DNA of 64,000 nt from positions 218,354,194 to 218,418,193 of the forward strand of contig OV050031.1 of assembly GCA_920105625.2 (NCBI GenBank), written 5' to 3'. Source of the DNA: Clusia tigrina (taxonomy: Eukaryota > Arthropoda > Insecta > Diptera > Clusiidae). The position numbers were made by a program, and so were the translations under genes. This document shows, in pieces, positions 46,987-58,966 of the stretch. Numbering within the stretch: position 1 is the stretch's first letter; the number at the start of each line of letters is the position of its first letter. Under the pieces are notes generated by a model, which was given only the letters and a program-made list of their open reading frames with translations, had not been told where the DNA came from and did not search any database.

Positions 46987-49020
46987 CACATTTCAGCCAT
47001 ACAGAGAGCGTAACGAACACACACCAACCCAAACGAGCCCAGCACGCATTGAACGATGCACTCAACCATGCTACAAGCAGCCACAGTGCCAGGCAGAAAA
47101 GAGACAAACAACTGCATTGCCTGAGTGCACTGCACTGAGAAAGAGAGTATTGCATTCAATTACCTAGCAACAGCGTTGCCAACTCCGAAATTAACAGCCA
47201 GAGAGAAAAATAGCCCATACAGGGAAAAAAAAAAGTTAACCTCCAGCAGCAACTGGGAGAACCGGTTCGTGTACTGTATACGCCCTGCACTAGCGGCCAC
47301 CCTATAAGAGTGAGTGCGTTAAAGCTAACTCCGCCATATGCTGTTTCTTTCTTACACACTCGACACGAATTGAGTTCGCTGAGCGCGAACGACCATTACG
47401 AAAATTTCCTGTTTCCTTCTGAACACAATACAACAACAACGCGGGTTCATACCCAACCCCTTGTTGGGAGCAGCCAGCTAAACCGCTTTCAAGCCACAAG
47501 CCCGTACACACACACACACAGACTTGGGCCTCTACTGTCTCTGCTCATCTCATTCGTGCATTTCGGTTTCATGACTGAAATTCAGTTGGTCTGCGACCGT
47601 TGACGTGTTTGCTAACGTGTGCTACTAGCGTGTGAGTAGGCATATGCGTATTTTTTTGTGTTTTGTGTTTTTTCGTAATCTCTGCGACGGACGTTTTCAC
47701 AATACGACGACACGACTCACACTCGATCGCTACGCCGTTGCGCTAACCAATTGTGTTGGGTGTAATGCGACGTCGTGTTGTAAGCGTGAGCGCGACTTTT
47801 GCCATGCTTTTTTTGTGTAATTTTAAACTAATAATGAGTTTACTTTGAGGAATTTACGGTATTGTCAAGTATAATTGCACCGGATACGGACACGCTTACG
47901 GAAAAGCGAAAACTTATCGCGAACGAAAATCGTAGAAACGTATGCAAAACAACTAAAAAAAAAAATTAAAATCAAATTGTAAGAATTAAATAAGAAATTC
48001 GAGTTAGACGTGTGATTACTCAATTAGCAATGTACGATAAAGTGTGGAAGTGATGCTGCCAATAATGTCAAACATAACAAGTTTCAATGAACAAGTGTCC
48101 AAACTTTGAGAATTCACTGCAAAGAAGTTTGCCCCGAGCAAACAAAATCAATTTAAAATTTCCAGTTGAAGTTGATCAATCAAAGTAATAAAAGTAAGCT
48201 ACAGTTTTGGGTTTCAAAGCTAATTTCTTTAAAAAATTCTTTTATAAAACACGATTTGATAAGCAACCACACCGAAAAGTTAAGCCTCAAAATGTGTACA
48301 AACAAAATTTGAACGCGAGTGAGTGAATTGAAGGTTTTATCAAATTTATCAGCACAGCGACGGCAAAACACACGCTCCGCTCGATAAGCACACAAAAGTT
48401 TACTTATTTCAGTGTACAAAATTCTTTGTTTTTTTACCAAAAAATTTACACCGAATTCAGAAACAAACAGCAAAGACATGTAATGCCTTCACAAGAGTAC
48501 CACAATTATAGCAGCAACACACCACAGTCAGTTGCAATCAGTTTTATCACTCTGCGCTATCATGTCTCGTCCTAATGAAAAGTGTACCACGAGCTCCAAC
48601 AACCGCACCAGGGAAGTAACCCCCCAAAGTGTTGAAAATTGATAAGTTTATTAGTTGACAAATTAACAGGCAAAACAGTTCGACTGTCAAATTTAACCAA
48701 TTTTTAATGGAACCAACAATAACAGTTATTCAAACAACAACAACACCACTCAACTTGTCGAAAGAAATGTTCCAAAAATATTTCTAAAATAAATAAATAA
48801 CAAAATAGTCAAGTTACGCTTATCAATCTCAGATAGGAACTGTGATGGACACTAGACTGTGGATGTGAGTGTGTGTATGTGCGTGTGTGAGTGATAAAAA
48901 CCATCATTAACGCAACAACAACCCAGGCAGCAGCAGCAGCAGGCACCACAACAACAACCAAAGTATTGAGACAATTGTAAATAGAACAAAGAATTTGCCA
49001 AGATACCAAACAAACGCTCA
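45780..49020. other. Large unique non-coding island
   Basis: 3.2 kb without transposon remnants. Contains CAA tracts (46955-46985), GGCAGGCAGGCAGG (about 46540-46570), a poly-A tract near 46113 and GC-balanced sequence; 47300-48700 is rich in GATA-like words (TGATAA at 48257, TTTATCA near 48337 and 48345, CGATAA near 48382). Overlapping frames on both strands show no family. It could hold an upstream untranslated exon or enhancer. Confidence 0.4.
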
Positions 49021-49039
49021 ACCAGCGGACAGATCCCTG

Positions 49040-50510
49040 AGAGCTCCCTTACCTATGTAGAAACAAAACACCTTCCCCAGTGAAACACCTTTCCAGGTAG
49101 AAAACCGTCCCTGGTAAAACATCTTCGCAGGTAAAACATCTTCCCCGATAAACAACTTCCTCGTTAGTAAACCGTCCCAGGTAAAACACCGTTCCAAGTA
49201 AAACACATTCTCTGATAAAATACTATCCCGGGTAAAACACCTTCCTCGGCAAAACATCTTCCCCGATAGAACACCTTCCCCAGTAGAACACCTTCCCCTG
49301 TAGCAAACCTTCCTCCGTAAACACTTTCCTATTTGGTAAACGTTCCTCGGTAAAGCTCGGTCTCCGGCAGTAAACCTTATCCGGTAAACACCTTCTCCGG
49401 TAATAAACCTTCCCCGGTAGTAAACCTTCCTCGGTAAAACACATTCCTCGGTAAAACATCGTCTTCGGCCGTAAACCTTCTCCGGTAAACACCTTCTCCG
49501 GTAGTAAAGCGTAAACAGCTTCCTCGTTAGTAAACGTTCCCCGATAAAACACCTTCCCCAGTAGAACACCTTCCTCGGCAGTACACCTTCCCCTGTAGCA
49601 AACCTTCCTCGGTAAACACTTTCCCCGTTAGTAAACGCTCCTCGGTAAAACATCGTCTCCGGCAGTAAACCTTCTCCGGTAAACACCTTCTCCGGCAGTA
49701 AACCGTCCCCGGTAGTAAACCTTCTCCGGTAAACACCTTCTCCGGTAAACACCTTCTCCGGTAAACACCTTCTCCGGTAGTAAAGCGTCCCCGATAAATA
49801 CCTTCCCCGGCAAAACACATTCATCGGTAAACAGCTTCCTCGTTAGTAAACGTTCCCCGATAAAACACCTTCCCCAGTAGAACACCTTCCTCGGCAGTAC
49901 ACCTTCCCCTGTAGCAAACCTTCCTCGGTAAACACTTTCCCCGTTAGTAAACGATCCTCGGTAAAACATCGTCTCCGGCAGTAAACCTTCTCCGGTAAAC
50001 ACCTTCTCCGGCAGTAAACCGTCCCCGGTAGTAAACCTTCCTCGGTAAAACACATTCCTCGGTAAAACACCTTCTCCGGTAAACACCTTCTCCGGCAGTA
50101 AACCGTCCCCGGTAAACACCTTCCCCGGCAAAACACATTCATCGGTAAACAGCTTCCTCGTTAGTAAACGTTCCCCGATAAAACACCTTCCCCAGTAGAA
50201 CACCTTCCTCGGCAGTACACCTTCCCCTGTAGCAAACCTTCCTCGGTAAACACTTTCCCCGTTAGTAAACGCTCCTCGGTAAAACATCGTCTCCGGCAGT
50301 AAACCTTCTCCGGTAAACACCTTCTCCGGCAGTAAACCGTCCCCGGTAGCAAACCTTCCCCGGCAAAACACATTCACTGGTAAACGTTAGTAAACCTTCC
50401 CTGGAACAACACATTCCCCGGTAAAACACTTTCCCCTGTAGCAAACCTTCCCCGGCAAAACACCGTCCCCAGTAGAACACCTTACCCGCTACTACACCTT
50501 CCGAAACGCC
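49040..50510. repeat. GC-rich higher-order minisatellite, about 1.45 kb
   Basis: Built from 9-18 bp words around CCTTCTCCGGTAAACACC. A longer block recurs about every 317 bp (CAGCTTCCTCGTTAGTAAAC at 49515, 49832 and 50150). Seventeen exact GTAAACA words were counted on this strand. Frames on the minus strand are open for up to 268 codons (GEGVYRRRCLPEKV-like repeats), which the repeat structure explains. Flanked by unique sequence on both sides. Confidence 0.93.
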
Positions 50511-50519
50511 AGGGGACTG

Positions 50520-51000
50520 ACGATAACAATCTTTAAAATTTCCTATTTACCCTTATTGAAAGAAATAGTCGAGCTCTGATAAGAAGCTCCACACAGCCCC
50601 ACACAATTTAAACAGATAAGTCACCCTACCTGCCTGCGCTGTCAGAGTCCTCCTGCTGGCTACTCTAGCCCATAGCTCCATGACCAACTACGCACAGGAG
50701 ATAACGCACGCACTTGCTCATCACTCGTCTCAATGTCAATAAGCGCCGGCTTTGCACCAGCCACGCCGACACCAGCGATCAAAGCAATTGCACCACAACT
50801 GAAGGGGCAAAAGGGTGTGCGTGAGGGGCAGATTGGTGCGTGTAAACGCAGCTAATGATGCGTTCAATTTTTCACTTTGCAATTGGTTCCAAATTGCTGG
50901 CCGAGTGTGGTTGGCAGCAAGTGTTGATTTAGGAGCTGTCATTGCGGCCAAGTTTGCCGATAACCAATGTAATTGAGACACGTTTAGTCAAGCGTTAAAA
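50520..51000. other. Unique non-coding island
   Basis: GC-balanced sequence right after the minisatellite, of the same texture as 45780-49020; together they may be one region split by the array. Confidence 0.35.
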
Positions 51001-52300
51001 AGGTGCCATTAACCCAGTTCAATGTTTATGGCTGTAGCCACACATGTATTGATCCTAATAGCAGAGGTGGCACAAGGGGCAGGAATTTTCTGAAGGGTGT
51101 TAATTACTTTTACCGAGGGAGATTGACTTGCCTAGAACTAGTGACCAAATATCAGTAGAATGCAATAATTTCAGATTCCCAATTGAAATTACAACAAAAT
51201 GATTGCATTATTTTACAGCTCAAACATATTTAAACAAATAATCTGTGTACGAGTATATAGCAAGTTCTCTGTATATAGCAAGTTCTCAGGATTGTAAACA
51301 AAATCAGGCAGTTCCAGAGTTACATGAAATGTAGAGTAGAAATTGCAGAGTTATCTGAATGTCTCATCTTGAATCATTTCATCAGTTAGAATTATGAGTC
51401 TCCTTATCATCTCCTCCTATCAACTGGGTTGCAATTATTCAATTTTAATTGACTCAATACTATTGTGCAATAGAAACACAAATTTTAAACAGTTTTTATT
51501 ATTTACATAAATATTTTCAATTTACAATTCCTGTTGAACAATGACGGAAATGAGAGAATAATTTCCTCAGCTCCCCTGATCTGAGAAACTTGTATCCCTG
51601 CTCATAACTGGAAGCACACATTTTTGTAGCAACACTTCAATTTCAAGGTGAATGGAAGGATTGCGGAATAATTCTTGTCAGATTTAGTTGTCATATACTA
51701 GTAAAAGGGGTCAACAAAGGGGGTGTTAAGAGAATTAAGGTCAACTTGCCCATAACTGTATGAATACGGCATTGATTGCGGAAAATAGTAGTTACATTAT
51801 CATGTCTTATCAATACCAGAGGGAACAAGGATCCTCTGCAAATGATCTCCCACGTATAAGTTATTATCTTGTCTTATCATCACCAGAGGGAACAGAGATC
51901 CTCTACAAATGATCTCCCACGTATACGATTTCGTGGTAGCAGTTAAACTTCTCAGACCAGTTTGTGAAGATCTCTCAATATAATTCTCTAGCTTTCAGCA
52001 AAGAAATCCAGTTCTAGTTTCCAAGCCAAATATCCTCATCTTCAGGGTTTACTTGATTCTTAATTTCCATTTATGAGGTTTCAGTATACGTGATTTGTTT
52101 AAAGGTGGATGTGTAATTGAGGCTTCCCGAGTCCAGTGTATGATTTACTAACTGAGTTCCTCAGCCATAGCTGGAGTGCCACTGAATTTGCTCAGAGAAT
52201 GGTGTCATGGGTGTAAAACCTCGATCGACAAAGCCTCGTCAGAGAAAGAGAGGAGCGAGAATTATAGGATAGATATGATGAGATCATTAGTTGGATGAAT
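51001..52300. other. AT-rich spacer
   Basis: One tandem duplication of about 70 bp at 51800-51930 (TTATCA-TACCAGAGGGAAC and GATCTCCCACGTATA twice) and CAAGTTCTCTGTATATAG twice near 51260. No gene. Confidence 0.4.
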
Positions 52301-52309
52301 GTGTTAAGG

Positions 52310-52690
52310 TTATTAGTTGGGGAGGAACGGATGATATATTATAGACTTGCGATGATATATTATAGACTTGAGATGAAATGTTATAGACTTGAGATGGTAT
52401 ATTATAGACTTAAGATGATATGTTATAGACTTGAGTTGATATATTACAGATTTGAGATGATATATTATAGACTTGAGATGATATGTTATAGACTTGAGAT
52501 GATATATTATAGAATTGAGATGATATATTATAGACTTGAGATGATATATTATAGACTTGAGATAATATATTATAGACTTGAGATGATATATTATAGACTT
52601 GAGATGATATATTATAGACTTGAGATAATATATTATAGACTTGAGATGATATATTATAGACTTGAGATGATATATTATGGACTTCGGATT
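52310..52690. repeat. 18-bp tandem array, about 20 copies
   Basis: GATATATTATAGACTTGA units with few changes. The 18-bp period keeps one frame open (MIYYRLE repeats), so the 136-codon frame is an artefact. Confidence 0.96.
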
Positions 52691-53699
52691 GAGACTTGCG
52701 GCTAATAAACTAGAAGTGAGTCAGACTGTAGACATCTACAAACAGTAATAAGAAAGAGTGGATCCTCGGAAGAAGTTACGCCTTTTATCAGGCTTCTAAG
52801 CTGTAGGTGTGGGGGACACTGATCTGCGTATGATCACTGAGCTTTATAAATCAACAAATATTTAAAAGAAAGTAGTTTCCCCATTTCTATGACCAAAGAC
52901 TGTGGAAGTCGGAGGGTTATATGTGAAGTCAATAAAAAGGAGCTTTATATGTGAAGTCAATAAATTTTTCATATAAAATAGTTTCCGATTTCTACGAGCA
53001 AAGATGGATTTCTACGAGCGGAATGGAAGTTGGAGGTGGTTTAAAAAAACCTTCGTAGACTTTTGTCTATATCACTGTTTGATCCTGTAAGCTTCACCGC
53101 AGTTGTAGCAAACTGGCATTCGAGGCGCTGTAGCGAAGAAAGTTTCCTTCCCTGTTTCAGTTGTTGCTCTCATTTCTATTTTACACTCCACCAGCTGAAG
53201 TTTCTCTGAAAAGTCAAAAAAATAATATCTCCCTCCCTAGAATATTAGATCACCCCCCTTCCAATGATTGAAATTACAATTGTCCTACATTACACAATAC
53301 AAAATAATTGCTGCACTTCTATTTTTAAAGTATATAATACCATGACGTCACTAGACGAGAAGGAGGACTAGAAGTCAGAAATTTTAAAAGCAGGATCTTG
53401 TACGCCATTATTCTAGGTTTATACGTATTGTTATACCCATTGTTAGTAATGCGCAGATCCCTGCTTCTACAGCTCTTGCATTCACTTCAAGGTTTCATTT
53501 GAGACTGACCAAAAATATGGAATAATTATTTTTATTCAAATTTTTTATTCTATTTTACTTCATTTGCATAATGAAGCAACCAAACCTTATGTTTCTATGC
53601 ATTCTTGGCACATGCTGCTCTATCTCTACAATTCATCCACTATATCCAAATCATTTAAGTAGAAATAGACTCATCCGGACGGGTATTTATCACTTTTGA
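52691..53699. other. Spacer, nothing recognised
   Basis: No gene or transposon signature. Confidence 0.3.
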
Positions 53700-54640
53700 T
53701 GCAGCTAACTACATCTGAATAGGACAAATTAGGAACTCCCAAGCCGCAGCGGCGCCCGTAAACACTTGAAGAGTAGGTACACACAAAACGCCCTCACAGC
53801 AGTGTGCCGAGAGCACATTTGGCAGAATAAACACATAAAAATTTGACAATAGCGCTGAGAGTGTCAGAAATTGCAAACAATTGTCAATTGTCAATTGTTA
53901 GTTGTCAATTGTTAGTTGTCAGTTGATTGGCTTTGTATTGGTTTCATTTGGTACTTGGCAGTTGGCAGCTAGCATGTAAACAAACCTGCAAACAAAACCA
54001 TAAAAAGGACACGTTTGTATGAAGCAGCCATCGAGTGCACTCGGCTGAAAGTGCAGCAAAGGTGCTGCAGCGGGATGCAGGCAATGTCACTGCGTGAGGG
54101 AGCGTAGGCCCATTAATCATTTTCCATTGCCGAAGCTGCTGTTGCTGGTGTCAGAGAGAAAAATATTCCCACACTCACCACCGAATCACACACTCACAAA
54201 CAAATATATAAATATATATATGTATATTGTATATTTATGTATATTTATCTGGAGAGCTATTTATAAGGACACAATAGGTGTACATTTAGAGTTAATTCTT
54301 CACTAATGAGGCCACCTGAGAATATTTTTGGCAAAACTGTCATTTCATACGCACACTTTTAGTCGGGTTTGCTATGCTGGTCACTGGAAAGGCGGCTGTG
54401 TTGGTTGGTACTGATGACATGCATTAATCTGCGGAGTTGGTGGAGGGCTCAATTCGAACTGAGGTGTGAGGAGATAATCAGAGTATGTGGCATTTTCCCT
54501 TATAATTCGGCGGCATATGACATGGAACTACATTTTTGAGTTTGTGTGAAAATTCTTGCCTTGGTTCTTCCACGTTATATGGAGAACATTCTTGTGTTTT
54601 GTAGGTCACGGAGTGAATTTAGACAGCAGCTTTATTGGAG
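53700..54640. other. Unique non-coding island
   Basis: Contains a TCAATTGTCAATTGTTAGT short repeat (53875-53930) and GC-balanced sequence. No protein recognised. Confidence 0.35.
53875..53930. repeat. Short repeat CAATTGTTAGTTGT
   Basis: Four to five 7-14 bp units of TCAATTG/TTAGTTG. Confidence 0.75.
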
Positions 54641-55232
54641 TCCTTAACTTACTCATGTCTGCATACACTTCAAATATATGTCTTAGTCACATATGTGCCT
54701 ATCTTCTCATATCTACAGACACTTCACGTTTATATCTCTCAGTCACATATATGTCTATCTGCTCATATCTACAGACACTTCACGTTTATATCTCTCAGTC
54801 ACATATGTGCCTATCTGCTCATATCTTCATACTTCTTTATGGGAGTCCTTAACTTACTCATATCTTCATACACTTCACGTATATATCTCAGTCAAATATA
54901 TACCTATCTTCTCATATCTTCATTCTTCTTTATTGGAGTCCTTACTCATATCTTCATACACTATCTCTCTCTCTCTCTCTCTCTCTCTCAGTCACATAGA
55001 TGCCTATCTTCTCATATCTTCATACACTTCACGTATATATCTCAGTCAAATATATACCTATCTTCTCATATCTTCATTCTTCTTTATTGGAGTCCTTACT
55101 CATATCTTCATACACTATCTCTCTCTCTCTCTCTCTCTCTCAGTCACATAGATGCCTATCTTCTCATATCTTCATACACTTCAAGTATATGTCTCAGTCA
55201 TATAATTACCTGTCTTCTCACATCTTTATTAT
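54640..55232. repeat. About 60-bp tandem array with CT microsatellites
   Basis: Units contain TCTTCATACACTTCACGTAT and AGTCACATATGTGCCTATCT; a longer block of about 160 bp is repeated (54855-55010, 55014-55170) and includes a CTCTCTCT run. Long open frames (up to 255 codons) are repeat artefacts. Confidence 0.92.
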
Positions 55233-55959
55233 GTGGTTACTTTTTAGGCCAGAGAGTTAATTACCGACTACAAACAAGTCCTTACACTACAGGCTTGTTC
55301 CAGACTTTGCGGATACTTCATTACGTATGTCATAAAATTGCAGACAGTTGCAGAATAGTCCTCGGCGTCAGTCGATTACAAATTTCTATGGAAATGTATT
55401 GAATATTTTGTCGTAATGGACTGTCTTAAGTAATCCTAAAATATAAAATAGCTCGCTTCAAGTATAAAACAACCATCTTCAGTCTACCTGTTATATAATA
55501 CTTAATTCGTTAGGTACTTTTGGGAACGTTTAAGCATACATTTTCAATCTTCATTAACTAAAAGTGCCATATTAAGCTAAGCACTAAGATTTCTACCTGA
55601 GAGTAGATCCTTCAGTTGATCATTTTTGGAAGTTAATGACATTTATTATTGTAATTATCGAAGATCCTCATTAAATATACACACTAGGGATCATAAGTGC
55701 TAACAAGGTACATTCACACACAAACAGGATATAGACGTCATGTCTACAAACTTGTACTCGCAGCCTCTACAGGTACCTCACATTATGAAGAACAAGGAAT
55801 GAGTTCATATACAGCTGAAAGATTGTGTGTATCCATTTGTAGATCTCAATTAGCCATCTTTAATAGGTTCGAGCAGAGGAAAGTCCCACTACAACTCCTG
55901 AATTTGAGGGATTACTTGCATTTCTTCGAAGTTTATTGTGTTAGGTAACGTCTGGGAAC
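55233..55959. other. Spacer, nothing recognised
   Basis: No gene or repeat signature. Confidence 0.3.
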
Positions 55960-57065
55960 AAAATACAGAGCTAACAGTTTGGGAAATTCAGAGAATTTAT
56001 GATGGAAATCAAGGAGAATTCACCTATGAAATATGGAGAAACTGTATGGGGAAGAAATGGAATGAAATACACAAAGTCAGGAAGAATTCTCCAAAAATGG
56101 AGAAACTGTATAGGAAAAAAGGGAATGTAGAACACAATATCAGGAAGAATGCACCCATGATGAAGGCAAAAAGAGTATTGGAAAGAAGGGGATTGTAGGA
56201 TTACAGAAAGAATGTACCGATGATGAATGCAAAAAGAGAATGGGAAAGAAGGGAATGTAGAACACAAAATTAGGAAGAATGCTCCTATGATGAACGAAAA
56301 AAGAGTATGAGAAAGAACGGGATTGTACGTTTACAGAAAGACTGCACCCATGATGAACGTAAAAAGAGTATGGAAGAGAAAAGTAATGTAGGACTACAAA
56401 ATCAGGAAGTATGCACTCTTGATGAATGCAAAAATGGTATGGAAAAGAAAGGGAATGTTGGAATACTAAATCAGGAATAATGCACCCATGATGTATCCAA
56501 AAAGAGTATGAGAAAGGAAGGAAATGTAGGACTACAGAATCAGAATGAATGCACTCTTGATGTATCCAAAAAGACAGTGAGAAATGAAGGAAATGTAGGA
56601 CTACAAAATCAGAAGGAATCCACTTTTGATGAATGCAAAAAAAGATTGGAAAAGAAAGGTAAGGAGGACTACAGAATCAGCAAGAATGCACCCATGATGA
56701 ATGCAAAAAGAATATGGGAAAGAAAAGGAGAATGTAGAACACAAAATTCAGGAAGAATCCATGGAGAAACTGTGCAGGAAAAAAAGGAATGTAGCACACT
56801 AAAATTAGGAAGAATGCACCCATGATGAATGCAAAAAAAGTATGAGAAAGAACGGGATTGTACGATTACAGAAAGAATGCACCCATGATGAATATAAAAA
56901 GAGTATGGAAAAGAAAGTGAATGTAGGACTACAAAATCAGGAAGAGTGCATTCTTGATGAATGCAAAAAGAGAATGAGTAAGAAGGGGAATCGTGGTATA
57001 CAAAATCTGTAGAAAGATTATGACAAAGAAAGTGAGTGTAGGAATACAAAATCAAGAAGCCTGGA
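55960..57065. repeat. 60-70 bp tandem array, about 16 copies, purine-rich
   Basis: Units hold GAATGCACCCATGATGAATG, AAAAAGAGTATGGGAAAG and AATGTAGGACTACAAAATC. Considerable divergence and length change between copies. Confidence 0.93.
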
Positions 57066-57344
57066 GGATGTTTGAGCCTGAACTGGCTTTTTTACGGATA
57101 TATATCGCATATATCAAATAGGTGACTGTATAATGTTGCCACTATTAATTTAGTATGGGAATAATGGTGATCCAGAACGGAAGATCATGAGGAATTCTTG
57201 GGTTTCAGAAAGATAGAATACTCCATTGCTCCATTGGTGGTCTCTCACACAAGTGATTTGAATATTGAATTATGCCACAGTTTGCAGGTGTCCTAGGATA
57301 TTACTCGTCTAGGGACAAGGGGAGTATAGGAATTATATAGAACG

Positions 57345-57505
57345 CTAACTTAAGATGAAGAATAATGTAAAACGCTGATAGTGGAGATGAGGAATTATGT
57401 AAAACGCTGATAGTGGAGATGAAGAATAATGTAAAACGCTGATTGTGGAGATGAGGAATTATGTAAAATGCTGATAGTGGAGATGAAGAATTATGTAAAA
57501 CACTC
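57345..57505. repeat. 32-bp tandem array, 5 copies
   Basis: GTAAAACGCTGATAGTGGAG units at 32-bp steps, ending in a degenerate copy. Confidence 0.93.
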
Positions 57506-57999
57506 TGTAGTAAAAGATTACTAAGTAGATTATCTCATGAATGCTTTTTAATTATTCCACACTCAGTTGCAGTTTATCGTCCGTGGATAGCGAAATGATG
57601 CGAATTACAACATCACTAAGAATTGATCAATGATATATTGAGACTCTGGACAGTTTATTTAGCTCCGAAATGACTTTTCACTTGTTCAGCTGACTGAAAC
57701 TGAGTTGCACATTTCTCTAAGCCACCGATAAAGAGTCCCATTATCCTCTTGATTATTTGCTGATAGACAAATCACACTTTAGTGAACGTGGAAATTCCCA
57801 CTGATTAGTTTGCTAACACAATTGCTTGAAGAAAGCCATTCATGACACCGGGCCCCGAACAGGAGCATTTCGGACTTTTCACCTTTGATACATTTCTCGG
57901 CCAGAGGTCTTAAACTGCAGCCACTTGTGGGCATGTAGGATCCACTTGAACTAACATAAATTATATTTTATGGAATTATGACTTGTGAGGCAGTGTGAA
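57506..57999. other. Spacer leading into the gene, nothing recognised
   Basis: No repeats. It may include distal promoter sequence of the GATA-like gene. Confidence 0.3.
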
Positions 58000-58677
58000 C
58001 GAGTGGAGCAGAGCAGCGCTTATTTTGGGTTGAAACATTTTTCAAAGTACACCACCATAAAAGTGTCCAATTATACACGATAAGAGGCTACACGGGTACA
58101 ATTGCCAGTGCGAAAGTGAACAGCAGAGACTGAGACTCAGACTGTGACTATGACTATGAGGTTGGTGGTGGTGCTGGTAGTGGACTGAAAGTCGCAAGTA
58201 CGTCACTCTTTAATTTGGACAGGCGCTGCTGATAAACCTGAACCGAACCGAATCGAGCTGAGCTACTGTAAAATTTTGATAAAACCGTTCTCGCTGAATT
58301 CAATAAAACACACAAAAATATATAAATAATAATAAAAAATATAGTAAATCTTATCAAATCGTGTTTGCCCAGAAGTGGAGAAGTAAATTTCTTTAAAAAT
58401 ATATTTTCCAATTTACAGAAAAACAGAAAAAAAGTGCATAAAAAAGTGAGAAATATGTGCACCTCCCAGTGAATTAAAACTTTTGACAAACCAAAGCAGC
58501 AACAAACTAAAAATACACCCAATCTCACCGGCAGAGCAGCGCAGATAGGCTCTCCCACCCGCCCTCTCAACAGCAGCAGCAGCAGCAGCAGGCAGCGTCT
58601 AAGCGAGCGTGTTCCGCTCACAAATATTTCATTTCGCCCCCACAGTTGCAAAAAAAACATTCAAAATTATACTCGAA
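58000..58677 (+). other. Probable 5' UTR / proximal promoter of the GATA-like gene
   Basis: Non-repetitive sequence directly upstream of the start codon, with a CAG run at about 58570-58590 and A-rich tracts, typical of long fly 5' UTRs. Three GATA words fall within about 130 bp: TGATAA at 58230-58235, TGATAA at 58277-58282 and TTATCA at 58351-58356. No clear TATA box and no decisive initiator could be picked, so the transcription start is not placed. An open frame on the opposite strand (58154-58660) lacks any family signature and is treated as a shadow. Confidence 0.4.
58230..58356. promoter_or_regulatory. Cluster of three GATA-factor motifs upstream of the GATA-like exon
   Basis: TGATAA at 58230, TGATAA at 58277 and TTATCA (its reverse complement) at 58351. 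WGATAR is the established binding word of GATA factors. A function such as autoregulation is inference only; these six-base words are common in AT-rich DNA. Confidence 0.25.
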
Positions 58678-58966
58678 ATGGATATGACTTCAACAGCGGA
58701 AGCTGCCGCCCGCAGCTGGTATGACAATCCGCGTCTGGGCGGCTCCCCGCAGACGAACGGGCTGGGGTCCGCGGGCAGTAGTCTGGGCCATCATAGCCTC
58801 TCCAGCGGCGCCTCCTCGGCGGGCAGCAGCATCGGCTTGGGCGGTGGTGGCGGCGGCGGCGGCGGTGGAGGCGGTCTCGGCTTGGATGGCACCGACATGA
58901 GTGCATTCTATGCACTCGAAAGCAATGGACACCACAGAAGATACTATCCGAGCTATCATCAGCACA
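58678..58966 (+). CDS. grn: First coding exon of a probable GATA transcription factor (grain / GATA-C-like), partial
   Basis: Seen: an ATG in a fair context (GAA before ATG, purine at -3) opens 96 codons plus one base, then GTAAGT at 58967, a strong splice donor; the open frame stops 16 codons into the putative intron. The protein begins MDMTSTAEAAARSWYDNPRL, has Ser/Gly-rich linkers, a run of twelve glycines (residues 55-66), then DMSAFYALESNG (73-84) and a His/Tyr-rich end HHRRYYPSYHQH. Family knowledge: GATA2/3-class proteins start with a short Met-acidic...Arg-Trp motif and carry an acidic-aromatic D-V-x-x-F-F-x-x-L-D-S-x-G stretch; both match in order. Such proteins are nuclear zinc-finger activators binding WGATAR. 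Inference: exon 1 of the fly GATA-C orthologue; the zinc fingers would lie in exons beyond 64000. No upstream in-frame ATG is seen. The name rests on this short similarity and recall of the family, not on a search. Confidence 0.6.

Noticed and set aside
49018..50480. Long minus-strand frames (268 and 249 codons) rich in Arg, Gly and Tyr
   Set aside because: They cover the GC-rich minisatellite exactly, several overlapping frames are open at once, and the peptides only mirror the repeat units.
52295..52705. 136-codon frame of IYYRLEM repeats
   Set aside because: 18-bp tandem array artefact.
54635..55402. 255-codon plus-strand frame of Ser/Leu/Ile repeats
   Set aside because: Lies on the 60-bp/CT tandem array; several frames open in parallel and no domain.
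58154..58660. 168-codon minus-strand frame upstream of the exon
   Set aside because: Antisense to the presumed 5' UTR, Leu/Phe-rich from A-rich and CAG tracts, no family match recognised.
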